Shown in pieces: positions 1 to 7,293 of a stretch of 46,229 nt of DNA. The position numbers were made by a program, and so were the translations under genes. Origin of the DNA: Prevotellaceae bacterium (GTDB taxonomy: Bacteria > Bacteroidota > Bacteroidia > Bacteroidales > Paludibacteraceae); NCBI GenBank assembly GCA_031271465.1, contig JAISVR010000003.1, positions 1 through 46,229 on the forward strand, read 5' to 3'. The notes below the pieces were generated by a model. The model made no database searches and was not told the DNA's origin. It saw only the letters and a list, made by a program, of their open reading frames with translations. Each line of letters starts with the position of its first letter. Position 1 is the first letter of the stretch.

Positions 1-119
1 GTCCTTGCAAGTTTAATAGTTTACTTTTAAGTATCGGTTAATTCCTTCTTTATTACAACAAAAGTAAGAAATCAACTTTTAAAACCGGTAACAGAATTTC
101 AAACTCCAAATCTAAAGGC

Positions 120-3100
120 ATGTTTAGACCTTACCGGGATTTCGGCACGGTATACGACCCGCGCAATTACAGCACTACTACTTCCGAAGCCATTGGGGGC
201 GACATCGGCGCCGGGCTATATTTGAAAGGGGGACTTAATTTCAATGCCGATTTTACCAAATCCGAATCGGGAAGATGGACGGGCAGCAACGGAGCTACAA
301 GAGATTTGGCGTTTAACGCTTCGTCCGGCGACCTTTCTTCCTACGAGGCTGTTTATTTTAAAAATGCCGGCGATTTTGCAGTAATTGACCAGCATTATTT
401 TGATAAAATGCAGGGATTCGACCCCATTCGCATAACGCTAAACAGGGATGGGGGTATGGAAAAAAACTATTCGAAACACAGTAATTCTTTTGCCAACACG
501 ACAACACAAATAACGGGTAACAAACGCGACAGCAGGGAACGGCGAAATCAAACCATGTCGTACCTGACAGCCGAGGAAGCACAAAAGTTCGGCTTGGAAA
601 AAACGATGTATTCTTACAAAGCATACGGAACAACAGCAGGAGCCGATACTACAAGCATATCGCGCTTGGACAACAACAGGAAAAACCATCATATATCGGA
701 AATCACCGTAACCCGTCCAGATGGCACACGCTATGTATATGGCAGCCAAAGCTATAATTACAAACAGCGGGAAGTAACTTTTAATGCAAAACATTCGAAT
801 GCAAAAGAAAACAGAGGCTTGGTGCGTTACAGCAATACCGATGCGTCGGTTGGAAATGAAAATGGCATCGACCGCTATTACAACAGCAACGAACTGCCCG
901 CTCATGCCACTGCCTACCAGCTCACAGGCATCTTGTCGCCCGACTATGTGGATAAAACAGGCAATGGTCTTACACAGGACGATTTGGGTAATTACACCAA
1001 ATTCAACTACACGCAGGTGTATGGCGGCACTAATCCTTACCACTGGCGCAACCCTTATTACGCCGACAGCGCCAACTACCAGGAAGGCTTTAAATTTAAA
1101 AAGAGCGACGACAAGGGCTCTTACCTGTACGGCGAGAAAGAGATAAAAGAACTGCACTCTATTGAAAGCAAAAACTACATTGCCGAATTTTACTACTCGC
1201 CGCGCAACGACGCATACGATGTTAAAGGCGAAACGGGAGGACGGGGAAACAATACCCTGCACAAACTGGATTCGATAAAACTGTACAACCGCTTCGACCG
1301 GAATACAAACAAAGCAGCGGCAGAACCGTTGAAAACCGTGCATTTCGACTACGATTACTCCCTCTGTAAAGGCATTCCTTCGTACGACGAGCAAAAACTT
1401 GGTGTGCCGCGCGATTCGAAAGGCGCACCGTTGAATGAAAAAAACAGATTCGGTAAACTTACCCTGAAAAAAATATGGTTTACCTACGGCAATTCCAAAA
1501 AAGGAATGTTAAGCCCCTATCTGTTTACCTACAGCAACACAAATCCCAACTACGACCTGCGCGCACAAGACCGCTGGGGCAGCTACAAGCCCAATCCCGC
1601 CACGGCTCCCTTCAACATCGAGTCGCCCTATGTGGAGCAAAACAATCCGGAAGCAGTTAACAGCCGGGCAGCAGCATGGAATCTTGCAAGCGTACAGCTT
1701 CCGTCGGGCGGAGTGATAGAGGTAGAATACGAATCGGACGACTACGCTTTTGTTCAAAACAAACGGGCAAGCAACATGGTTAAAATACTCGGTTTTTCGG
1801 ACAAAAAGAATATCAATAATCCTGCCGATTTAAAAGCAGCACTATATGAAAGCGGCTTATGGAGCTACGATACTTATCGCTATGTATATTTTGAAGCTCC
1901 GGCAAACGATTTCGACGATTTTAAACGAAAATACATCGGCGAAGGCGACGACCGCATTAAAGAACTTTTCTACAAAGTGTATACCGATGTAAGCAGCGAA
2001 GAGGACTACGACTATATAATGGGCTACACCAACATAACGAATAACAGCTGCGGCTGGAACAACGGTTACGGCTGGATAGAACTTACACCCGAACGCATGG
2101 ATAAGGCTACCGACGGGAAAATCAACCCGATAGCCAAAACCGCCATGCAGTTTGTATTGGTCAATTCGCCCGACTTATATTACAAGGGCGGCAACAGCGA
2201 AGATGCCTACAAAAACCCCGGCGAAGCCCTGTTCCGCAACATGGTAAGTTTGATAAAAGACATTCAGAAGCTGGCAACGGGCACTTATCGCGCCATGGCA
2301 ATAGATGGTTTCGGACGGAAAATAAAGCCCGAAATGTCTTATCTGCGCTTGATGAACCCCGAGTATAAGAAATACGGCGGAGGCAATCGTGTGAAAAAAC
2401 TGTCTATCAACGACAACTGGGCTTCCATGAGCGGCAACAACACCGATAATTACAGCTACGGACAAAGCTATCAATACAGCCGCACATTGACACAAGCCGA
2501 AAACGGGATAGCTGCCGGCAGCACCATCAGCAGCGGAGTAGCCGGTTACGAACCATTTATAGGCAATGAAGAAAACCCCTTGCGGCAGCCAAATTCGTAT
2601 ACCGAACGACACAACTGGGCTCCCGACAACCGCTTCTATCAGGAACGCCCCTACGGCGAAATGTTTTTCCCTTCCCCATCGGTAGGTTACAGTCGCGTAG
2701 TAGTTAGCTCCTTGAAACCCGAAGGAATACAAACACCGGGAACAGGACACAGCGAGCATGAATTCTATACCGCCAAAGATTTTCCCGTACTGATAAAAGA
2801 GCCGTATATGGGCAGCCGCTCGGACGAGCCGGTACAGCAAAAACCAAACTGGCTGAAAAAACTCCTCAAAGTAAATGTGGAAGATTTTGTTACCGCCAGC
2901 CAGAGCTACGCCATAGAACTCAACGATATGCACGGAAAACAAAAAGCGCAGTATATCTATGCCGAAGGACAGTCTGTGCCCGTTTCGTCGGTACATTATA
3001 GCTACAAAACAGATGCAACAACGGGACAGCTTGCCAATAAAATCAACTCCATCGACAAAAACGGAAAAGTAGAAGAACTTTGGGCAGGCGTAGAAGTCGA

Positions 3101-4376
3101 TTTAGTGTTCGACGAGCGCGAAAACGAAACCCGAACCATTGGCGGCGGCGCCGACGGCAATATCGACGCTTCGCCGCTCCCGCTGTTTGGCATTCCGGGA
3201 GTGATACCATCGGTATGGCCCTCGTTCCACTCCGAAAAAACGCGCTTTCGCTCCATTGCCGCCACCAAGGTGATAACGCGTTACGGCATACTGGAAGAAA
3301 CAACGGCAGAAGACCTCGGCTCGCGCGTAACAACTAAAAACATGGCTTGGGATAAGGAAACCGGACAGATTTTGCTCACTCAAACGCAAAATAATTTCAA
3401 CGACCCCGTATACTCCTTTACCTACCCCGCCCACTGGGGATACAGCGGCATGGCTCCCGCTTACAAAAACCTCGGCTTGCGGGCAAGCAAGGTAAACCCC
3501 GACAACATATCGAATCCGCAAAGCTACTTTACGGCAGGCGATGAACTGTATCTGGAAAAAAATCAAAACGAAGGACTGTATGCGTGGGTAAAAGAAGTAG
3601 ATAACAACGGAGGAAAAATCACCCTGATAGACAAGGCGGGCGAACCCGTGCCGGCAGGAGAATATTACATCTCCCTGCTGCGCTCCGGGCACCGCAACCG
3701 CCAAAGCGAGCCGATAGGCACGGTAACAAGCCTTACAAACCCCATTCAAAACAGGCAGATAAACTTTGCCAACGCCCGCGTACTCAATGCCGGAGCAGTA
3801 GAGTTTAACGACCAATGGGGCGAAAGCATCTGCGAGGAGAATGCGCCGGCAACCGGCAACCATGCAAACCCCTACCTCACAGGCGCAACAGGCAATTTCC
3901 GCCCGCAACGCTCGTGGGTATACCTCAGCAAACGCGCGCAAAGCAACAGCAACCGCAATACAAACCTGCGCACAGACGGCTCGTACATCAATTTCTCGCC
4001 TTTCTGGACAAGCAACGGCAGTGCCGAATGGAAAAAAAATACTGCCGACTGGACATTTACTTCGGAAGTAACCCTGTTTAGCCCCTACGGCTTTGAACTC
4101 GAAAATCGCGATGCGCTGGGGCGTTATACCGCTGCCACTTATGGCTACAACAACACCCTGCCAACGGCTGTTTCTGCTAATGCGCGCTATAAGGAAATGG
4201 TAGTAGGCAATTTTGAAGACAGCCAACTCGGCAGCGAAGGACAATTTGAATTTAAAGCAGCAAACGGAACAAGCACTGCCCCCGAAAATACCCATTCGCA
4301 TACCGGACGATACAGCATCAGGGTAACACGGGGAGAATCGCCGGAATTAAACAGAGCAGTATCGTGTGAAGAATAA
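120..4376 (+). CDS. Middle fragment of a giant RHS-like Bacteroidota surface protein
   Basis: This 1418-residue reading frame resembles the central part of very large secreted RHS/YD-like proteins of Bacteroidota, which I know from motifs such as DALGRY followed by YGYNNTLP near the C-terminus (about residues 1345-1365) and a TRPDGTRYVYG segment near residue 200. There is no signal peptide. The frame is open only back to position 42 (a stop lies at 39-41), and the residues before the first Met look random, so the N-terminus appears lost. The C-terminus stops just after an SHTGRYSIRV segment, where family members, as I remember them, continue with a carbohydrate-binding-like domain and a conserved tail. 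That tail occurs at 8916-9450. Composition is richer in G and C than the intervening genes. Molecular function is unknown; a cell-surface or secreted role is inferred. It may be a pseudogene. Confidence 0.7.
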   Translation: MFRPYRDFGTVYDPRNYSTTTSEAIGGDIGAGLYLKGGLNFNADFTKSESGRWTGSNGATRDLAFNASSGDLSSYEAVYFKNAGDFAVIDQHYFDKMQGFDPIRITLNRDGGMEKNYSKHSNSFANTTTQITGNKRDSRERRNQTMSYLTAEEAQKFGLEKTMYSYKAYGTTAGADTTSISRLDNNRKNHHISEITVTRPDGTRYVYGSQSYNYKQREVTFNAKHSNAKENRGLVRYSNTDASVGNENGIDRYYNSNELPAHATAYQLTGILSPDYVDKTGNGLTQDDLGNYTKFNYTQVYGGTNPYHWRNPYYADSANYQEGFKFKKSDDKGSYLYGEKEIKELHSIESKNYIAEFYYSPRNDAYDVKGETGGRGNNTLHKLDSIKLYNRFDRNTNKAAAEPLKTVHFDYDYSLCKGIPSYDEQKLGVPRDSKGAPLNEKNRFGKLTLKKIWFTYGNSKKGMLSPYLFTYSNTNPNYDLRAQDRWGSYKPNPATAPFNIESPYVEQNNPEAVNSRAAAWNLASVQLPSGGVIEVEYESDDYAFVQNKRASNMVKILGFSDKKNINNPADLKAALYESGLWSYDTYRYVYFEAPANDFDDFKRKYIGEGDDRIKELFYKVYTDVSSEEDYDYIMGYTNITNNSCGWNNGYGWIELTPERMDKATDGKINPIAKTAMQFVLVNSPDLYYKGGNSEDAYKNPGEALFRNMVSLIKDIQKLATGTYRAMAIDGFGRKIKPEMSYLRLMNPEYKKYGGGNRVKKLSINDNWASMSGNNTDNYSYGQSYQYSRTLTQAENGIAAGSTISSGVAGYEPFIGNEENPLRQPNSYTERHNWAPDNRFYQERPYGEMFFPSPSVGYSRVVVSSLKPEGIQTPGTGHSEHEFYTAKDFPVLIKEPYMGSRSDEPVQQKPNWLKKLLKVNVEDFVTASQSYAIELNDMHGKQKAQYIYAEGQSVPVSSVHYSYKTDATTGQLANKINSIDKNGKVEELWAGVEVDLVFDERENETRTIGGGADGNIDASPLPLFGIPGVIPSVWPSFHSEKTRFRSIAATKVITRYGILEETTAEDLGSRVTTKNMAWDKETGQILLTQTQNNFNDPVYSFTYPAHWGYSGMAPAYKNLGLRASKVNPDNISNPQSYFTAGDELYLEKNQNEGLYAWVKEVDNNGGKITLIDKAGEPVPAGEYYISLLRSGHRNRQSEPIGTVTSLTNPIQNRQINFANARVLNAGAVEFNDQWGESICEENAPATGNHANPYLTGATGNFRPQRSWVYLSKRAQSNSNRNTNLRTDGSYINFSPFWTSNGSAEWKKNTADWTFTSEVTLFSPYGFELENRDALGRYTAATYGYNNTLPTAVSANARYKEMVVGNFEDSQLGSEGQFEFKAANGTSTAPENTHSHTGRYSIRVTRGESPELNRAVSCEE

Positions 4377-4396
4377 CTGCTGCCGGAAAAAGATAC

Positions 4397-4765
4397 AATA
4401 ATGCGGGAAACAACAGCGGTTGTGCCGCAGACAGCGACGATTGCATGACAGACAATAACGATTGCACGACAGACAGAGGCAAATGTTTCGCAGACAGCAA
4501 CGAATGTGTGACAGACAGAGGCGATTGCACGACAGACAGCGACGATTGCACGAGAGGCAGAGGCAAATGTTTCGCAGACAGAAACGAATGTGCAAGAGAA
4601 AGAGGTAATAATGCGGGAAACAACAACGGTTGTGCCACAAACAATGGTAATTGTGTCAGGTGAAACTGCAATTGTGTCGCAGACAGAAACAAATGTGTGA
4701 GAAACAGCAACGATTGTGCGGGAAACAACAGCGGTTGTGCCGCAAACAGAGGCGATTGTGAGTGA
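4397..4765. repeat. Degenerate 21-bp tandem repeat, about 17 units
   Basis: Units of 21 bp follow the pattern GATTGCRCGACAGACAGMGRC with variants such as AAATGTTTCGCAGACAGAAAC. Because 21 is a multiple of three, several frames stay open. One plus frame gives a heptad with Cys at every seventh residue (CTTDRGK, CFADSNE, CVTDRGD). The frame that continues the upstream 1418-residue gene past its stop gives heptads such as QTEANVS and QTATIAR, broken by three TGA codons where sister units have CGA. The array begins about 20 bp after the stop of the upstream gene and ends at tandem TGA/TAG stops. It looks like a decayed coding tandem repeat. Confidence 0.75.
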
Positions 4766-4779
4766 AATAGTAATGACAA

Positions 4780-4979
4780 GGCTTGAAAAGCCAAATTTTC
4801 ATAACCGCAGGTAAGCGTAGCGTAACCTGCGGAATTGAGAAACAACAACTCTCTGCCTGAAAGGCAGGATTTTAGACTATATGCGTTAGTCCTGCCTTGC
4901 AGGCAGAGAGTAGGTTTGCGGCTCTTGTACCGCAGGTCGTTGACACTGCGGTTATGAAAATTAAGCCCTTTCGGGCTAA
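4780..4979. repeat. 200-bp structured dispersed repeat, copy 1
   Basis: A chain of short hairpins: GGCTTGAAAAGCC, then CCGCAGGT/ACCTGCGG, then CTGCCTGAAAGGCAG, then CCTGCCTTGCAGG, ending with AAGCCCTTTCGGGCT. The outer arms TTTCATAACCGC and GCGGTTATGAAA are inverted. A nearly identical copy in the same orientation is at 9701-9898. No open reading frame is convincing. Confidence 0.8.
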
Positions 4980-4999
4980 GCCAAGGTTCAGAGGATGCA

Positions 5000-5355
5000 T
5001 AGCGCCCGTCATTATTACTTCCCTTCGGTCATGACCGTTGGTTACGAGGAGCTACGACGAAGCAATCGCACAACAACCGCGCGTCATTGCGAGGAGGAAC
5101 GACAAAGCAATCTCGCAACAACCATGCGTCATTGCGAGGAGGAACGACGAAGCAATCTCGCAAAACAGGAATGGATTGCTTCGTACCTCGCAATGACGGA
5201 CACAACCAACGGGAGCTAATGACAAACGGAACCGGCTTCCCGTCATTATTCCCTTCGGTCATGACCGTTGGTTGCGAGGAGCTACGACGAAGCAATCTCG
5301 CAACAACTTCCCGTCATTGCGAGGAGGAACGACGAAGCAATCGCAGTACAAGAGC
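5000..5355. repeat. Cluster of CATTGCGAGG-type short palindromic repeats
   Basis: Several copies of CGTCATTGCGAGGAGGAACG followed by ACGAAGCAATC. One full palindrome (about 5125-5198) pairs this left arm with GATTGCTTCGTACCTCGCAA. Interleaved are two copies of a CCCTTCGGTCATGACCGTTG segment (near 5030 and 5260). The same family recurs at about 9.5, 9.9, 20.4, 21.9 and 26.1 kb. ORFs running through it are repeat translations and not genes. Confidence 0.85.
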
Positions 5356-5423
5356 AGAAACAAAAAAGAATTAACGCCCCAAAAGGGGAATATTTTAATA
5401 AACATTTTTAATAAAAACAGTCT

Positions 5424-6110
5424 ATGAATGACAAGCAAAATGCCAAATTAAACATGGCAGATCGGGTTTCGGACACTGCAAAGCGTTACGAAACAGTGTA
5501 CGAAGATATTGCTCCCATGAAGGCAGCAGTAGCAGAATTAAACGCGGATATAAGCAATATTCGCGAAGTAGAAAAAGAACAGGGCGCGGTGAGCATAGCT
5601 GCTTCGACACTGACAAAGCAGGCAGCAGAAAGCCTCATGATACAGTCGTGTGTAAAACTGGCAAATGTGCTGTATGTAATTGGATTTACAAGCGACAACA
5701 AGGAGCTGATCTCCCTGCAAGGCTTGAGCGAAAACAGTTTCTACCGCATGGAAGACAACGCCAAGCTGGCAAAGGCACAACAGCTTGGCGACCGGGCGCA
5801 GGAACAGGCAAGCGAACTGAAAAACTACGGCATCGACGAAGCAGAAATAACCGCAATCAATGCTTCTATCAATGCTTACGAGGCTTTGATAAGCAAACCC
5901 TTGGATGCAATAGGCGTGCGCAAACAGAAAACAACAAACCTCGTGCAACTCTTTGCCGCACTGGATTCGACGCTGTACGACAAGTTGGACAAACTGATGG
6001 TACTTTTTAAAAACTCGCAGCCCGATTTTTACAGCGAGTACCGCACAGCGCGGAATATTATCAATACTTCGGCGCGAAGCAAGAAAAAAGAAGAAGAAGA
6101 AGAAAAATAA
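5424..6110 (+). CDS. Helical hypothetical protein of a recurrent Bacteroidota family
   Basis: A 228-residue protein with no signal peptide and no membrane segment. It is strongly helical, with Ala-, Lys- and Glu-rich stretches and a charged tail of Lys/Glu. The C-terminal part (about residues 175-215) has the pattern LDSTLYDKLDKLM, FKNSQPDFYSEY and TARNIIN. I recall this pattern from uncharacterised 200-230 residue Bacteroidota proteins that recur near mobile or surface-protein loci, but I know no function for them. The start at 5424 is preceded by an AT-rich leader, as is usual in the phylum. It lies alone between a repeat cluster (ending 5355) and a MITE-like palindrome (6130). The GC-richer composition resembles that of the RHS-like pieces. 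Confidence 0.75.
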   Translation: MNDKQNAKLNMADRVSDTAKRYETVYEDIAPMKAAVAELNADISNIREVEKEQGAVSIAASTLTKQAAESLMIQSCVKLANVLYVIGFTSDNKELISLQGLSENSFYRMEDNAKLAKAQQLGDRAQEQASELKNYGIDEAEITAINASINAYEALISKPLDAIGVRKQKTTNLVQLFAALDSTLYDKLDKLMVLFKNSQPDFYSEYRTARNIINTSARSKKKEEEEEK

Positions 6111-6129
6111 ACAGTTTGAATAAAAGGAA

Positions 6130-6284
6130 GCTGTCTCAAAAGAACGCAAATGACGCAAAAGGCGCAAATTTACACAAATAATATAGCGGTACTGTTTTAT
6201 AATATGTTGAATTTCAACAAACTGAGATTTGCGTTGATTTGCGTTTTTTGTGTCATTTGCGTTCTAATAGACTTTTGAGACAGC
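6130..6284. repeat. MITE-like palindromic element
   Basis: The termini GCTGTCTCAAAAG (6130-6142) and CTTTTGAGACAGC (6272-6284) are perfect inverted repeats. Next to them, AACGCAAATGACGCAAAA on the left matches the reverse complement of the segment before GAGACAGC on the right. The two arms are about 35-40 bp and imperfect, with a 70-bp AT-rich centre. There is no coding capacity. It could be a non-autonomous transposon relic or a large hairpin. Confidence 0.7.
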
Positions 6285-6334
6285 CCCCTAAATAACAAAG
6301 GATAATACCGAAAACAATCAAAAGAAATATTACG

Positions 6335-6514
6335 GTGCCATGCACCTGAATAGGTACTATTTTTTATTGCTACAACTATTTACGGCACGCTGTGCCTTTA
6401 TTACAAAACAGGATAGCTGCAGCGCAGCATAAATCTTTGTAGCCAATTATTATCCCAATAAACAAGCTGCAGAGCAGTGTAATATGATAGTTGGGTAGTT
6501 TTGCGGATAAGCAT
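6335..6514. repeat. Dispersed repeat with TTGCGGATAAGCAT end, partial copy
   Basis: This stretch matches, in inverse orientation, most of the element at 26265-26501: shared blocks include the TTTACGGCACGCTG segment, the CCTTTATTACAAAACAGGAT segment, and the end TTGCGGATAAGCAT. The left terminal repeat present in the other copy is missing here. The 6285-6628 space holds this element and otherwise only AT-rich sequence leading to the next gene. Confidence 0.7.
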
Positions 6515-6628
6515 AAAAAATAAACAGGAATATCAACCCCAACTATCACGAGAATCAAATTAATAACAGTTCAGACAACAAAAAAATAATTTAATCAAAG
6601 AATAACAACAATTTTAAAATTACAAATT

Positions 6629-7132
6629 ATGAAAACAATCAAAGTTTTGGCAACAAGTATTATGCTGTTTGTGACAGCAAGTGTAAATTTTGTGGCAGCA
6701 CAAAGCGAAGTAGAGAATGATTCTATTTATGGAGTAAAAGATGTATCAATAAGTAATGAAGGAGTGCTCTCTTTTAAATTTTATTCTACTTATAAAATGA
6801 AAGACTTACAAAAAATTCATCTGGATTTTTATGATAAAGTTACGGAAGACAGTTTAGGTAGTGCAGAACTCGATTGTGTAACATCTAATGATTATACACA
6901 TATATACTATTTGGGTGGACAAGGTGGACAGTATAATACAGATGCTGTGAATGGCATTGCTGAAATAGAATTAGAAATCAATCTGCTTTGGGAATTTTCG
7001 GAGTTAATAGGAAAGCCTTTAATTATGAAGCTACATCTTGAAGGAGAAGGTTATACTCCTCCATCAAACGGAATTAGGGCAGGAATTATTGGGCAAAGCA
7101 ATGTATTAACTTTTTTTTTAATCCAACAATAA
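6629..7132 (+). CDS. Small secreted hypothetical protein, frame broken at a T tract
   Basis: The 167-residue frame starts with a clear signal peptide (Lys near the start, hydrophobic core, cleavage near VAAQ at residues 22-25). The mature part is beta-rich and rich in Asp, Tyr and Ile, with no motif I recognise. The frame ends in TFFLIQQ directly after a run of nine T at 7111-7119. Adding one T keeps the frame open to 7293, giving about 222 residues and ending just before the ATG of the next gene at 7294. The 3' extension has ordinary amino-acid composition. The gene is AT-rich compared with its flanks and was probably transcribed together with the 718-residue gene. Confidence 0.65.
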   Translation: MKTIKVLATSIMLFVTASVNFVAAQSEVENDSIYGVKDVSISNEGVLSFKFYSTYKMKDLQKIHLDFYDKVTEDSLGSAELDCVTSNDYTHIYYLGGQGGQYNTDAVNGIAEIELEINLLWEFSELIGKPLIMKLHLEGEGYTPPSNGIRAGIIGQSNVLTFFLIQQ

Positions 7133-7293
7133 CCTCATTAATGAACTTGGAGGCTGATAAAAACTATTCATATAAATATTATTTATTGTCAGGTATAGCA
7201 AGCAATACGAAACCTATTGGAATGCCTTTTATAGAAATGACTTATATGAATGATATTTTAATTAGCCAAAATAAATCTTTGATAATAAGATAA
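7120..7293 (+). pseudogene. Out-of-frame 3' part of the 6629 gene
   Basis: Read in the frame that ends at 7291-7293, this encodes NPTITSLMNLEADKNYSY and continues to QNKSLIIR. It joins the upstream frame if the T9 tract at 7111-7119 gains one base. An internal ATG at 7141 could give a 50-residue peptide, but the smooth continuation and the zero-gap junction with the next ATG argue for a single original gene. A sequencing error in the tract is an equal possibility. Confidence 0.6.

Noticed and set aside
438-4301. Long minus-strand ORFs (438-1394, 2175-2996, 3102-4301)
   Set aside because: They are antisense shadows of the 1418-residue frame, with hydrophobic, Cys/Val-rich composition typical of reverse reading.
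4445-4663. Cys-rich 72-residue coding gene with seven-residue repeats
   Set aside because: No credible start or leader; the pattern follows from a 21-bp period that opens several frames on both strands.
4446-4740. Read-through with TGA as a sense codon
   Set aside because: All other genes in the window end normally with TGA among their stops (for example the gene ending at 29304), and the first stop of the frame is TAA.
4318-4848. 176-residue minus-strand Leu-rich ORF
   Set aside because: Reverse reading of the same 21-bp repeat, overlapping the end of the RHS-like frame; no signal of independent coding.
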